A stretch of 64,000 nt of DNA from Planctomycetaceae bacterium (GTDB lineage Bacteria > Planctomycetota > Planctomycetia > Pirellulales > Thermoguttaceae): NCBI GenBank assembly GCA_021372005.1, contig JAJFVC010000048.1:1-64000 (forward strand), read 5' to 3'. The notes beneath the pieces were generated by a model. The model searched no databases and had not been told where the DNA came from. It saw only the letters and a program-made list of their open reading frames with translations. Made by a program: the position numbers and the translations under genes. This document shows, piece after piece, positions 1 to 9,649 of this stretch (the first letter of the stretch is position 1; each line of letters starts with the position of its first letter).

Positions 1-1340
1 TGGAGGAACTTCAGGCTGCCGATCAGGTTGCGGTGCTCGTAGAGCCACGCCAGGCGGTCGACGACGTATTCCATGTGCGAGATCGTATAGACCCGGCGCG
101 GAACGGCCAGGCGGCAGAGTTCCATGTCCGAGTAGACGTCGTTGCCCTGCTCGTCGCGGTCCATCGAGATCGTGCCGCGTTCCATGCCGCGCGCGCCGGA
201 GGCAATGTAGACCGCGGCGGTCAACGAGCCGGCGATGTACTGGGACGGCGGAACGTGCGGCAGAAATCGCATGGCGTCGACGTGACCGGCCAATCCGCCC
301 GGCGGCGTGACGGCCGGAATGCCGCGAGCGACCATGTTGTTGACGAAATAGTTGATCAGATCGGCCGAACTGCTGGCCACGTCGTAGTCGACCATCTCGC
401 GGAGCCCCACCGCCATGGCTTCGATTTCTTTGGCCGACATGCCGCCGTAGGTGATAAACCCTTCGTAGACGGGCAGCCACACCTTCACACGGTTGAAAAA
501 CTCCAGATTGTTCGTAGCAATCAGGCCGCCGCGGACGCAGGTGCTCTTGCGGCCCGACAGATAGACCAGGTCGGCCTGGGCCATCATCTCGCGGATGATC
601 GCTTCGACCGACCTATCGGCGTAGGCCGCCTCACGACGCTTGATAAAATAGGCGTTTTCTGAAATCAGGCTGCAATCAATCACCACAGGAATGCCGTGGG
701 CCGAAGCGATCCGACGCACTTCCTTCAGATTGCCGAGCGAAAACGGCTGGCCGCCGATCAGATTGGTCGTGGCCTCCATCCGGACGAACGCCACCTTGTC
801 GGCGCCGTATTTCTTAATGACGGCCTCGAACTTCGCCAGGTCCAGATTGCCCTTGAACGGCTCGTCGCTGGCGGTGTTCATCGCCTCATCGGTGTAGAGC
901 TCGAGCACCTTGCCGCCGAGCAGCTCGAAATGGGCCTTGGTGGTGGTGAAGTGATAGTTCATCGGGATGACGCAGCCCGGCTTGACGAACACCTTCGATA
1001 GAATGTGTTCGGCCGCGCGGCCCTGGTGCGCCGGCACACAATACTCGAAGCCCAACACGTCCTTAACGGCGCTGAGCAGCCGGTAGTAGCTTTCGCCGCC
1101 GGCATAGGCGTCGTCCGAAACCATCATCGCGGCCAACTGGTTGTCGCTCATCGCGTTGGTGCCGCTGTCGGTCAACATGTCGAGAAACACGTCGCGCGTA
1201 CGAAGCAGAAACGTGTTGTAGCCCGCCTCCTCAATGGCCCGCAGCCGCTCGTCGATCGAAGGCAACCGCGTTTTTTGGACGATCCGAACCTTGTGCATCT
1301 CGATGGGAATGGTCTTGCCGCTGCTCAGTTTGATTTCCAC
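1..1340 (-). CDS. Tryptophanase / tyrosine phenol-lyase family PLP enzyme, divergent (3' end cut by window)
   Basis: A beta-eliminating lyase of the tryptophanase/tyrosine phenol-lyase fold, which cleaves aromatic amino acids to ammonia, pyruvate and an aromatic leaving group. The first 446 residues are present and the C-terminus runs off the window. Family hallmarks are the TDSGTNAMSD segment (about 58-66), PAHQGRAAE (103-111), GGQP (196-199), SENAYFIK (227-234) and near the end the PRRVYT block. The PLP lysine should be Lys265 in SGRKS. Two active-site positions look unusual against remembered tyrosine phenol-lyase: the Arg that contacts PLP (DATR) is Leu225 here, and the SGKKD motif is SGRKS. 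The start is GTG with GGAG about 8 nt upstream; a TTG lies 5 codons earlier. It is divergent from the IorAB gene, so a role in aromatic amino acid turnover is plausible. The exact substrate is unknown. Confidence 0.85.
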   Translation of the reverse strand, partial: MEIKLSSGKTIPIEMHKVRIVQKTRLPSIDERLRAIEEAGYNTFLLRTRDVFLDMLTDSGTNAMSDNQLAAMMVSDDAYAGGESYYRLLSAVKDVLGFEYCVPAHQGRAAEHILSKVFVKPGCVIPMNYHFTTTKAHFELLGGKVLELYTDEAMNTASDEPFKGNLDLAKFEAVIKKYGADKVAFVRMEATTNLIGGQPFSLGNLKEVRRIASAHGIPVVIDCSLISENAYFIKRREAAYADRSVEAIIREMMAQADLVYLSGRKSTCVRGGLIATNNLEFFNRVKVWLPVYEGFITYGGMSAKEIEAMAVGLREMVDYDVASSSADLINYFVNNMVARGIPAVTPPGGLAGHVDAMRFLPHVPPSQYIAGSLTAAVYIASGARGMERGTISMDRDEQGNDVYSDMELCRLAVPRRVYTISHMEYVVDRLAWLYEHRNLIGSLKFL

Positions 1341-1575
1341 AGTCGTCGGCTCCAATGAGGAAGAAGAAGGACTTGGGATGTTTTCTGAAAAAGAAGCCGT
1401 CTTGGAAAAACCACGGCGGCAAGCTGTCCATCCTAATACTGCCTTGGCGGAAAGTCCAGGGTCGAGCCACACGGGTGCCTGTGCACCCCACGCGCGAATG
1501 GTGTGGAAGCCAAGCCTTGGGTGACGTATGATAAGGGTTCTCACTTGGCTTTTTCTTTCTTGACCTCTCGACCAC

Positions 1576-3714
1576 ATGATGGACGTCGATCCCGTGTCTC
1601 GACAATTGCTCAGCGGCAATGAGGCCGTCGCCCTGGCCGCTCGACATGCCGGCGTTGCATTGGGCGTCGGATATCCCGGCACGCCCTCGACGGAAATTCT
1701 CGAATATTTTGACGCACTGGGCGGACGAGCCGAATGGGCGCCCAACGAAAAAGTGGCCTTCGAGGTGGCTTTGGGTGTGGCGTTCGGAACCGCGGCCGCT
1801 CTGGTCACGATGAAGCACGTGGGGCTGAACGTGGCGGCCGACCCGTTTTTTACGGCGGCCTACAGCGGCGTGCCCGGCCCGTTGGTCGTCGTCTCGGCCG
1901 ACGACCCTGGGTTGGCCTCCAGTCAAAACGAACAGGACAACCGCCGCTACGCCGTGGCGGCCGGCGTGCCAATGCTCGAGCCGTCCGACTCGCAAGAAGC
2001 CTACGATTTCACGCGGGCCGCGTTGGACCTCTCGGCGCGATGGCATCTGCCCGTGCTGCTGCGCATGACCACGCGGGTCTGCCACTCGAAGACATTGGTC
2101 GTGCCGCGTCCGGCCGAATCGCGTCCGACGGCCCATTTTGATCGCGACATTCCGGGCCGAGTGATGATTCCGGCCCACGCCCGGCCCGCCCATCGCCGAC
2201 TGCGCGCCAAGCTGGCTGAAATCGCCGCGTGGGGCGAGGACAGTCCGCTCCCTGTGTTGTTAAAAGGTGACCGATCGCTCGGCATTGTCACCTCCGGCGT
2301 GACGTTTCAGCACGTCCGCGAGGCTGCGCCCGAGGCATCCGTCCTCAAACTGGGTCTGACCTATCCGCTGCCGATCGAGCGGATTCGACGGTTTGTCGAA
2401 AGCGTCGACCACGGTCTGGTAATCGAGGAGGGCGATCCCTATCTGTTCGAGCAACTCCGGGCCGCCGGGATCTCCGTGGATCAAAAGCCCGAGATGTTTC
2501 GATTCGGCGAGCTGAACGTCGAGCGGGTGCGTCGGATTCTTTCCAACGACGCCTCGCCGGAGCCGGCCCCGAAACCGGGCAAACCGCCGGCCCTGTGCGT
2601 CGGCTGTCCGCATCGGGCGGTTTTCAGCGCGCTGAAAAAGCTCGACTGCGTCGTCGCCGGCGACATCGGCTGCTACACGCTCGGCGCGCTGCCTCCGTTT
2701 TCGGCGATGGACATGCAGCTTTGCATGGGCGCAAGCATCGGTATGGGCCTCGGCCTGCGTCACGTGCTGCCGGAGCCCGAGGCGCGCCGCGTGGTCAGCG
2801 TGATCGGCGACAGCACGTTTCTGCACAGCGGCGTAACGGGCCTGATCGAGATGGTCTACAATCCGCCGTCGACCGGGCACGTGGTCGTTATCCTGGACAA
2901 TTCCACGACGGCGATGACCGGTCTGCAAGAAAATCCGGCTACCGGACGCACCTTGGGCGGCGAGCCGGCCTACCAGGTCTCGTTGGAAAATCTCGTGCGC
3001 TCGCTGGGCATCGAAAACGTCGTGGTGTGCGACCCAACCGCCGACGCTGAATCGTTCGAGCATCGCCTGCGCGACGCGCTGGTTCAAAACGCCCTGACCG
3101 TGCTGATCGCTCGACGTCCTTGCATTTTGGCCATGGCGAAGAAAAAGAGCAAAGGAGAAAGAAAAGCACCGTCGTTCGCAACGGCGGACAAAGCGGCGGC
3201 GTGCAAGTCTGCCCACGATTGCGGGTCCAACGTTCCTCAGCGTCTGATCAATGTGGTGATCGCCGGGCTGGGCGGCCAAGGCGTTTTGAAAGCCTCGGAC
3301 ATTTTGGCCGACGCCGTGGTGCTGGCCGGCTGCGACGTCAAAAAGGCCGAGGTGCACGGCATGAGCCAGCGCGGCGGCTCGGTGGCCTGCGACGTCCGCT
3401 TCGGCCCGAAAGTTTTCAGCCCCATGACGCCCGACGGCGAGGCCGACTACCTCGTCGTGTTGGCCGATGAAGAAATCGAACACAATCGGTCGAGGCTTCG
3501 GCCGGGCGGCGCGTTGATCACGCCCGGCTCGCTGGAAGGGCTTTCGCTGCCCCATCGCCGCAGCGCGAATGTGGCCTTGCTGGGCGTGTTGAGCCGGCAA
3601 CTGCCGATCGACGCCGCCGCGTGGCGCGAGGCGATTCGCCGCAACATGAAACCGGAACTCCTGGACTCGAATCTCGCCGCGTTTGAACTGGGCGCCGCCG
3701 ACAAGACGGCCTGA
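1576..3714 (+). CDS. iorAB: Indolepyruvate:ferredoxin oxidoreductase, alpha and beta fused, ferredoxin domain absent
   Basis: Thiamine diphosphate enzyme of the 2-oxoacid oxidoreductase family that converts aryl pyruvates (indolepyruvate, phenylpyruvate) to aryl-acetyl-CoA. The IorA part (about 1-535) has the N-terminal pyrimidine-binding region with GYPGTPSTE (32-40), the CVGCPHR motif (Cys341, Cys344) and the TPP-binding GDIGC and GDSTF segments. After a Lys-rich linker comes a full IorB domain (about 558-712) starting IAGLGGQGV. Separate IorA proteins normally end in a domain with two 4Fe-4S clusters; here nothing resembling CxxCxxC lies between the parts, only isolated cysteines in [10 protein letters not shown]. 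The paaK start follows 20 nt downstream. A -10-like TATGAT at 1527-1532 may serve it, but the -35 is poor. The family call is firm; the electron acceptor, and even whether the reaction is oxidative, is uncertain. Confidence 0.88.
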   Translation: MMDVDPVSRQLLSGNEAVALAARHAGVALGVGYPGTPSTEILEYFDALGGRAEWAPNEKVAFEVALGVAFGTAAALVTMKHVGLNVAADPFFTAAYSGVPGPLVVVSADDPGLASSQNEQDNRRYAVAAGVPMLEPSDSQEAYDFTRAALDLSARWHLPVLLRMTTRVCHSKTLVVPRPAESRPTAHFDRDIPGRVMIPAHARPAHRRLRAKLAEIAAWGEDSPLPVLLKGDRSLGIVTSGVTFQHVREAAPEASVLKLGLTYPLPIERIRRFVESVDHGLVIEEGDPYLFEQLRAAGISVDQKPEMFRFGELNVERVRRILSNDASPEPAPKPGKPPALCVGCPHRAVFSALKKLDCVVAGDIGCYTLGALPPFSAMDMQLCMGASIGMGLGLRHVLPEPEARRVVSVIGDSTFLHSGVTGLIEMVYNPPSTGHVVVILDNSTTAMTGLQENPATGRTLGGEPAYQVSLENLVRSLGIENVVVCDPTADAESFEHRLRDALVQNALTVLIARRPCILAMAKKKSKGERKAPSFATADKAAACKSAHDCGSNVPQRLINVVIAGLGGQGVLKASDILADAVVLAGCDVKKAEVHGMSQRGGSVACDVRFGPKVFSPMTPDGEADYLVVLADEEIEHNRSRLRPGGALITPGSLEGLSLPHRRSANVALLGVLSRQLPIDAAAWREAIRRNMKPELLDSNLAAFELGAADKTA

Positions 3715-3734
3715 TCGGAGGAAACCGCAACCCT

Positions 3735-5054
3735 ATGTCCCAAGCATCGGTCGACCGTCATCCGGCCAGCCAGCCGGACTTCCTGCCGCGCGACGCGTTG
3801 CGGCAACTGCAATCGTCTCGTCTGCGCGACGTGGTGCGCAGGGCTTACGATCACGTGGCGCTGTATCGGACCCGGATGGACGAACTGGGCGTGCGGCCCG
3901 AGCAAATCCACGGCGTCGAGGACATCGCCCGACTGCCGCTGACCGTCAAAAACGATCTGCGCGACACCTATCCGTTCGGCATGTTCGCCTCGCCGATGCG
4001 CGACGTGGTTCGACTGCACGCCTCGAGCGGCACGACCGGCAAACCAATCGTCGCGGCCTATACGCAAACCGACCTCGACGTCTGGGCCGAAACGATCCAC
4101 CGCTCGCTGCTGAGCTTCGGGTTTCACAAGGGCGACATCGTTCAGAACGCCTACGGCTACGGTCTGTTCACCGGCGGGCTGGGCATCCACTACGGCATTG
4201 AGTCGCTTGGCGCCACCGTGCTGCCGATCTCCGGCGGCAATACGGACCGGCAGATCATGCTGATGCGCGATTTCGGCGTCACGGCGATCTGCTGTACGCC
4301 GAGCTATTTTCTGCACATCCTCGACCGCGCCGAAGAGACCGGCGTCGATCTGCGCGCGCTGCCGTTGCGCGTGGGATGTTTTGGGGCCGAGCCGTGGACC
4401 GACGCGATGCGACGTCGCATCGAGACGGCCGCCGACATTCGAGCCTTCGACATTTACGGGCTGACCGAAATCATCGGGCCGGGCGTCGCCGCCGAGTGTT
4501 TTGAGCAAAACGGGCTGCACGTGTTCGAGGACCATTTCTATCCCGAAATCATCGACCCCGACACGCTCGAGCCGCTGCCCGATGGCGCGCAGGGCGAACT
4601 GGTCATCACGACGCTCAGCAAGCAGGCGATGCCGATGCTCCGCTATCGGACGCGCGACATCACGTCGATCCACGTCGAGTCGTGCCCGTGCGGACGGACG
4701 ATTCGCCGGATCCATCGCGTGTCGCACCGCAGCGACGACATGTTCATCATTCGCGGCGTCAATGTATTCCCGTCGCAGATCGAAACCGCGCTGCTCGGCG
4801 TCGAAGGCGCGTTGCCGCACTATCAAATCGTGCTGACCCGGCATCAGGATCTCGACCACCTCGAGGTGCGCGTCGAGGTGACGCCGGCGGCGTTCAGCGA
4901 TCGCGTCGGCGCGATGGAGGAGTTGCGCGGCAAGATCTCTCGGGCCATCGAGCACACGATCGGACTGCGCACGGCCGTGCGGCTGGTCGAACCGCACACC
5001 TTGCAACGCAGCGAAGGCAAAGCCAAACGAGTCGTCGATCAACGAAACCTTTAG
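3735..5054 (+). CDS. paaK: Phenylacetate-CoA ligase
   Basis: AMP-forming ligase that activates phenylacetate or indoleacetate to the CoA thioester. At 439 residues it has the usual PaaK length. It carries the AMP-binding signature [10 protein letters not shown] near residue 95, the [11 protein letters not shown] segment, and the C-terminal region typical of PaaK ([15 protein letters not shown]). GGAGG lies about 12 nt before the ATG. It directly follows iorAB and precedes a tandem ACT protein, a gene order common in bacteria and archaea that degrade aromatic amino acids. In that setting the enzyme may work in the reverse direction, conserving ATP from aryl-acetyl-CoA, but the sequence cannot show direction. 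Confidence 0.93.
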   Translation: MSQASVDRHPASQPDFLPRDALRQLQSSRLRDVVRRAYDHVALYRTRMDELGVRPEQIHGVEDIARLPLTVKNDLRDTYPFGMFASPMRDVVRLHASSGTTGKPIVAAYTQTDLDVWAETIHRSLLSFGFHKGDIVQNAYGYGLFTGGLGIHYGIESLGATVLPISGGNTDRQIMLMRDFGVTAICCTPSYFLHILDRAEETGVDLRALPLRVGCFGAEPWTDAMRRRIETAADIRAFDIYGLTEIIGPGVAAECFEQNGLHVFEDHFYPEIIDPDTLEPLPDGAQGELVITTLSKQAMPMLRYRTRDITSIHVESCPCGRTIRRIHRVSHRSDDMFIIRGVNVFPSQIETALLGVEGALPHYQIVLTRHQDLDHLEVRVEVTPAAFSDRVGAMEELRGKISRAIEHTIGLRTAVRLVEPHTLQRSEGKAKRVVDQRNL

Positions 5055-5111
5055 ATGTCTTTTGGGTATGGAACATTTCTTGTTTCTGTCGCGTAAGGGA
5101 CAACGAAAGCC

Positions 5112-5534
5112 ATGAAACTCCATCAGCTTTCCGTGTTCGTGGAAAATCGTCCCGGTCATTTGCGGGCCCCGTGCCAAGCGTTGGCCGACGCCGGCGTCAA
5201 CCTGCGGACGCTTTCGTTGGCCGAAACCGAACACTACGGCATCCTGCGCCTGATCATTCAGGATTGGCAGCGGGCCAAGGCGGTTCTGGAGGCGGCCGGG
5301 TTCGTCGTCCACTTGGTCGAAGTGGTCGCCCTGGAGGTGCCCGACCATCCGGGCGGATTGGCCGACGTGCTCCGCGTCATCGAAAACGCGAAGATCAACG
5401 TCGAATACATGTATGCGTTCACCGAAAAACGCGACGACAAGGCCGTGTTGGTGTTCCGATTCAACGATCCCGACGCGGCCTTGCAGGCCTTGGAACATTC
5501 GTCGGTGAATGTGCTCGACAACATCGATTTTTAG
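5112..5534 (+). CDS. Tandem ACT domain protein
   Basis: A 140-residue protein made of two ACT domains (about 1-70 and 71-140). The first begins KLHQLSVFVENRPGHL, the second ALEVPDHPGGLADVL; both have the glycine-bearing turn that binds amino acid ligands. Small tandem-ACT proteins often follow iorAB and paaK and are thought to sense the aromatic amino acid or regulate the enzymes. No catalytic domain is present. The gene lies 57 nt after paaK and is probably the last of the operon. The ligand is not deducible. Confidence 0.85.
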   Translation: MKLHQLSVFVENRPGHLRAPCQALADAGVNLRTLSLAETEHYGILRLIIQDWQRAKAVLEAAGFVVHLVEVVALEVPDHPGGLADVLRVIENAKINVEYMYAFTEKRDDKAVLVFRFNDPDAALQALEHSSVNVLDNIDF

Positions 5535-5706
5535 ATTGAAACCACCCCCTCTCACGCCATTCAACGCTCTCCCGTTTTTTCGACGGGGGGAGAAGCTCGA
5601 TGGCTTGGGGGACACCTTTTTGGACCGACTCGCTAGTCGTTCGACGCGTCCCTAATGTTTTCGGACGCCGCGGCTCCCGCCGGCACCTACAAAAAAACTT
5701 TCTCTG

Positions 5707-7941
5707 ATGAAAAAACTTGAAGAATCCATCGTCGGACTGGTTGTCGCCAAAGGCTATCGTCCTCAAAAACCGCGACAAATCGCCCAGCAATTAAAACTAT
5801 CCAAGGACGACGTGCCGGAGTTGAAAAAGACGATCAAGCGGCTCGTTCACCAACGGCGGCTGCGTTACGGTCCGAACCATCTGGTGATGCCGCCAGCCGA
5901 ACCGACCGCCGCACCAAAGGCCGTCGCGAAACCCGCAAGAAAACCGGACCAAGCCAAGAACAAGCCGTCGAATCGGCGAACCGGTGTGTTTCAGCGTCGG
6001 TCGCAAGGATTCGGGTTTGTCCGCGTGACGGATCAGCCCGTGGTTCCTGGGGCGAAGGACATTTACGTGCCCGCCGATCAGGCCGGCGACGCCGCCACGG
6101 GCGATACGGTCGTGGTCGAGCTGCAACGCGCCCGCCGCGGCGATCCGGGCCCTCGCGGTCGAATCGTTGAAATCGTCGAGCGACAGACGCACCAATTCGT
6201 CGGCACGTACCTGGAGTCCAGCGGCTCGGCTTATGTGAAAGTCAACGGCGCGCTGTTCGCCCGGCCCATCTACGTCGGCGACCCCGGAGCGAAAAACGCC
6301 CAACCCGACGACAAGGTCGTGATGGAGATGATCCGTTTTCCATCGCCGCTGCGCGACGGCGAGGGCGTGATCACCGAAGTCCTCGGGCCGCGCGGTGCGC
6401 CGGGCGTCGACACGCTTTCGATCATCCGCGAGTTCAATCTGCCCGACCAGTTCGCCGACGATGCGTTGGACGAGGCCCGGCAATTGGCCGACGGGTTCGA
6501 TGAGTCGCTCGACGGCCGGACCGATTTTTCGCAAGAGACAATCGTAACGATCGACCCGGTCGACGCGCGCGACTTCGACGACGCCATCTCGCTCACCCGA
6601 CTGCCGAATGGCCATTGGCGACTCGGCGTTCACATCGCCGACGTATCGCATTTCGTCCGTCCGCGAACGCCGCTGGATCGTGAGGCGTTGGAGCGGGCCA
6701 CGAGCGTCTATCTGCCCGATCGCGTGCTGCCGATGCTGCCCGAAGTGCTCTCCAACGGGTTGGCGAGCCTTCAGCCGGGCAAGCTGCGCTACACAAAGTC
6801 GGCCGTCATGGAGTTCACCGACGAGGGGCTGCGCGTTTCGACCGAGCTGTTTTCGGCGGCCATTCGCAGCAGTAAGCGTCTGACTTACGAGCAAGTCGAC
6901 GAGTTTTTGGCCGACCGCCAAGCGTCTCGCCGCAAGTTGGGCGCCACGATCTGCGATCTGTTGGACCGCATGCACACGCTGGCCATGACGATGCGGCGGC
7001 GGCGGATGACCAACGGCTCGCTCGAGCTGACCATGCCCGAGGTCAAAGTGGATCTGGATCGGCAGGGCCGGGTGTCGGGCGCCCACGTGGTTGAAAACAC
7101 CGAAAGCCATCAGATGATCGAAGAGTTCATGCTCGCGGCCAACGAAGCCGTGGCGGAGACGTTGCGCGATCGCGGGCTGCACTTTTTGCGGCGGATCCAT
7201 CAGGCCCCGGCCCAACAGAAAATTCAAGCTCTGCAAGAGTTCATGACGGAGTTGGGCTACGCCAACGATGGATTGCAAGACCGTTTTGCCCTGCAAAAAC
7301 TGTTGAACAGCGCGCTGGGCCGCCGTGAACAACACGCGGTGCATTTCGCCGTGTTGCGGGCCATGCAGCGGGCGATCTACAGTCCGATGGAAGAAGGTCA
7401 CTACGCACTGGCCAGCGATTGCTACTGTCATTTCACGTCGCCCATCCGTCGCTATCCCGATCTGACGATCCACCGGCTGGTCGAGGCCCTGTTGACTAAG
7501 AAAAAACCGCGCAACGATTACGACGAGCTCGTGGCGATGGGCCGCCACTGCTCCGATCGAGAACAACGGGCCGAGGCCGCCGAGCGCGATCTGACCAAGT
7601 TGAAGCTGCTGAGTTACCTGAGCGATCGGATCGGCGAGGAAATGGACGCGGTCGTCACGGGCGTGGAGAGCTACGGGCTGTTCGTCCAAGGCGTCGAGCT
7701 GCCGGCCGAGGGGTTGGTTCGCGTCGAAACGCTCGGCGACGACTCGTATCGTTTCGATCGGGCCGCCCACACGCTGGCCGGTCATCGCGAAGGCAACCGC
7801 TTTCGGCTGGGCGACGTGTTGCGAGTGGCGGTGTCGCGGGTCGACTTGGATCGCCGCGAGCTGGATTTCCGCGTAGTCGATCGCAACAAGAGAAAGGCTC
7901 CCAAAGGCAAGCGGCCCCGCGGCGTCAAAAAAACGAGCTAG
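5707..7941 (+). CDS. rnr: Ribonuclease R
   Basis: 3'-to-5' hydrolytic exoribonuclease of the RNB family, which degrades structured RNA. At 744 residues it fits the family. The order is a winged-helix-like N-terminus (about 1-60), a basic linker, cold-shock-type OB folds, the RNB catalytic domain with the acidic DPVDARDFDDAIS motif (about 283-295), and a C-terminal S1 domain (about 640-715) ending in a basic tail of Lys/Arg, as in RNase R. The ATG follows a 170-nt gap from the ACT gene. That gap contains a GC-rich hairpin (about 5567-5592) with no T-run after it. Confidence 0.95.
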   Translation: MKKLEESIVGLVVAKGYRPQKPRQIAQQLKLSKDDVPELKKTIKRLVHQRRLRYGPNHLVMPPAEPTAAPKAVAKPARKPDQAKNKPSNRRTGVFQRRSQGFGFVRVTDQPVVPGAKDIYVPADQAGDAATGDTVVVELQRARRGDPGPRGRIVEIVERQTHQFVGTYLESSGSAYVKVNGALFARPIYVGDPGAKNAQPDDKVVMEMIRFPSPLRDGEGVITEVLGPRGAPGVDTLSIIREFNLPDQFADDALDEARQLADGFDESLDGRTDFSQETIVTIDPVDARDFDDAISLTRLPNGHWRLGVHIADVSHFVRPRTPLDREALERATSVYLPDRVLPMLPEVLSNGLASLQPGKLRYTKSAVMEFTDEGLRVSTELFSAAIRSSKRLTYEQVDEFLADRQASRRKLGATICDLLDRMHTLAMTMRRRRMTNGSLELTMPEVKVDLDRQGRVSGAHVVENTESHQMIEEFMLAANEAVAETLRDRGLHFLRRIHQAPAQQKIQALQEFMTELGYANDGLQDRFALQKLLNSALGRREQHAVHFAVLRAMQRAIYSPMEEGHYALASDCYCHFTSPIRRYPDLTIHRLVEALLTKKKPRNDYDELVAMGRHCSDREQRAEAAERDLTKLKLLSYLSDRIGEEMDAVVTGVESYGLFVQGVELPAEGLVRVETLGDDSYRFDRAAHTLAGHREGNRFRLGDVLRVAVSRVDLDRRELDFRVVDRNKRKAPKGKRPRGVKKTS

Positions 7942-8009
7942 CCCAAGGCCGTATTTTCGCACGAGGCGCTCGCAAAACTCCCCCCACTGGCTGTCGATCG
8001 GGCGATTGC

Positions 8010-8015
8010 TACAAT
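8010..8015 (+). promoter_or_regulatory. Possible -10 box for the gcv operon
   Basis: TACAAT lies about 70 nt before the gcvT start. The hexamer 17 nt upstream (CTGGCT) is a poor -35. Between them and gcvT is a short inverted repeat, GACGC/GCGTC inside TCGGC/GCCGA. I see no glycine riboswitch core here. Confidence 0.4.
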
Positions 8016-8083
8016 AGACGGTTTCTCGGCGGCCTGGACGCTGGCGTCTTGGCGGCCGACACTGCTTGGAGGTGGAGATTGTC

Positions 8084-9247
8084 ATGGATGCATCGCTCGT
8101 CAAAACCCCTCTCTACGACTGGCACGTGGCCCACGGCGGACGCATGGTCGACTTTGCCGGTTGGGCCATGCCGGTCCAGTACAGCTCGATCATTCAAGAG
8201 CACACGGCCATTCGTTCGGGCCTAGGGATTGCCGACATTTCGCACATGGGCCGGCTGCGGTTCGAGGGGCCGGGCGCCGCAGTGTTTTTGGCCGAGCTGC
8301 TGACGCGCCGTGTGGCCGACATGGCGCTGGGACAAATCCGCTACTCGCTGGTCACGAACGACCAGGGCGGAATCCTCGACGACGTGTTGGTCGGCTATTT
8401 TCGCAATTCCCACGGCCAGCCGTTTTTCCTGCTGGTGGTCAACGCAAGCAACCGGATCAAAATCGTTCGTTGGATCCAGGCCCACCTGACCGACGAGCGA
8501 GCCAATCGCCCCGGCGAAGAAATCATCTGGAACGACGTAAGCCGGCTTTGGGCGATGTTCGCCGTCCAAGGGCCCCGGTCGGTCGAGTTATTGCAACCGT
8601 TGGTCGACGTCGATCTTCAATCGATGCGTTACTATCGCGGTGTGCAGTCGCCGATTCTGCATCCGGCCGCGCAACGTCAGGGCTGCATCATCAGCCGCAC
8701 CGGCTACACCGGCGAGGACGGTTTTGAGGTGAGCCTCGGCGCGACGATCGCCAAGGACGTTTGGGAGGTGCTGATCGAACGAGGTCAACCGATGGGACTG
8801 GTGCCCGCCGGCCTCGGCGCCCGCGACACGCTCCGGTTGGAGGCGGGAATGCCGTTGTATGGGCATGAGCTTTCCGAACAGATCAACCCGTTCCAGGCCG
8901 GTCTCGGATCGGCCTGCCACCTGGTCGGCTACGATTTTCCGGGCCGCGACGCGCTGCTGAAGCTCCAAAACGAGCCACTCCGCTCGGTGCGCGTCGGATT
9001 GGAACTGGCCGGCAAACGCGCCGCCCGACAAGGCGCCGTCCTCTTGGCCGACGGCCGTCCGATCGGCTCGGTCACCAGCGGCAGCTATTCGCCGACGCTG
9101 CAAAAGTCGATCGCAATGGGTTACGTCGCACCCGAGTTCGCGCAGCCGGGCACGGATCTTCAGGTGGACATTCGCGGCCAGATCGAATCGGCTCGCGTCG
9201 TGGAACTTCCGTTTTATCGCCGCAACAAGAAAGGAATGAAATTATAA
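8084..9247 (+). CDS. gcvT: Glycine cleavage system T protein (aminomethyltransferase)
   Basis: Transfers the methylene group from aminomethyl-lipoyl GcvH to tetrahydrofolate and releases ammonia. It is 387 residues from the chosen ATG, a normal length. Conserved stretches include KTPLYDWHVAHGG at the N-terminus, IADISHMGR, ILDDVLV, and RTGYTGEDGFE in the folate-binding half. The frame is open to an upstream TTG, but ATG 8084 has a strong GGAGGTGGAG 6-16 nt before it and gives the standard N-terminus. Its stop overlaps the gcvH start by one base (TAATG), implying translational coupling. Confidence 0.95.
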   Translation: MDASLVKTPLYDWHVAHGGRMVDFAGWAMPVQYSSIIQEHTAIRSGLGIADISHMGRLRFEGPGAAVFLAELLTRRVADMALGQIRYSLVTNDQGGILDDVLVGYFRNSHGQPFFLLVVNASNRIKIVRWIQAHLTDERANRPGEEIIWNDVSRLWAMFAVQGPRSVELLQPLVDVDLQSMRYYRGVQSPILHPAAQRQGCIISRTGYTGEDGFEVSLGATIAKDVWEVLIERGQPMGLVPAGLGARDTLRLEAGMPLYGHELSEQINPFQAGLGSACHLVGYDFPGRDALLKLQNEPLRSVRVGLELAGKRAARQGAVLLADGRPIGSVTSGSYSPTLQKSIAMGYVAPEFAQPGTDLQVDIRGQIESARVVELPFYRRNKKGMKL

Positions 9248-9642
9248 TGTCGCAGCGTCAATACACGAAAACACACGAGTGGGTCCGCGTGGAAGCAGCG
9301 CCGTCCGGCGGAAAGATCGCCGTGGTCGGGCTGACGGCCTTCGCCTTGGAAACGCTGACCGATCTGATCCACGCCGAGCTGCCGAAAGCGGGCCAAAAAG
9401 TGTCGGCCGGCAAGCCGATGGGCGAAATCGAGTCGGTCAAAGCCGTCAGCGACATCTACAGTCCCGTCGACGGCGAAGTGGTTGAGGTGAACGGCTGGCT
9501 CATCGACCATCTCGAACACTTGGCCGAGGATCCCTACGACAAGGGTTGGTTTGCCAAGATCAAGATCGCCGACGAATCAAGCCTGGCCGGCCTGCTCGAC
9601 GAGGCGGCCTATCGGAAACAATGTGAAGAAGAAGCCCACTGA
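9247..9642 (+). CDS. gcvH: Glycine cleavage system H protein
   Basis: Small lipoyl carrier that shuttles the aminomethyl group between the P, T and L proteins. 131 residues. The lipoylation site is Lys65 in GEIESVKAVSD, followed by the usual YSPVDGEVVEVN. It overlaps gcvT by one base and is followed 7 nt later by gcvPA. Lipoate attachment may depend on the lipoate ligase-like gene at 36412-37239, which sits with gcvPB. Confidence 0.97.
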   Translation: MSQRQYTKTHEWVRVEAAPSGGKIAVVGLTAFALETLTDLIHAELPKAGQKVSAGKPMGEIESVKAVSDIYSPVDGEVVEVNGWLIDHLEHLAEDPYDKGWFAKIKIADESSLAGLLDEAAYRKQCEEEAH

Positions 9643-9649
9643 TCCGACG

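Noticed and set aside
1576-3714. Frameshift or assembly join producing the iorA-iorB fusion
   Set aside because: The linker is coding-like and in frame, and the IorB domain begins cleanly. I keep the fusion as real; the missing ferredoxin domain is still listed as a point to check.
3447-5615. 722-codon minus-strand frame
   Set aside because: Antisense to the IorB part, paaK and the ACT gene; it spans three unrelated genes and has no recognisable motif.
7942-8083. Glycine riboswitch before gcvT
   Set aside because: The conserved glycine aptamer core is not seen. Only a small inverted repeat and a -10-like box are present.
5797-8103. 768-codon open frame on the minus strand
   Set aside because: It is antisense to RNase R, whose domains are unmistakable. 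Long GC-rich antisense frames are frequent here, and the translation is low-complexity His/Arg/Ala with no domain.
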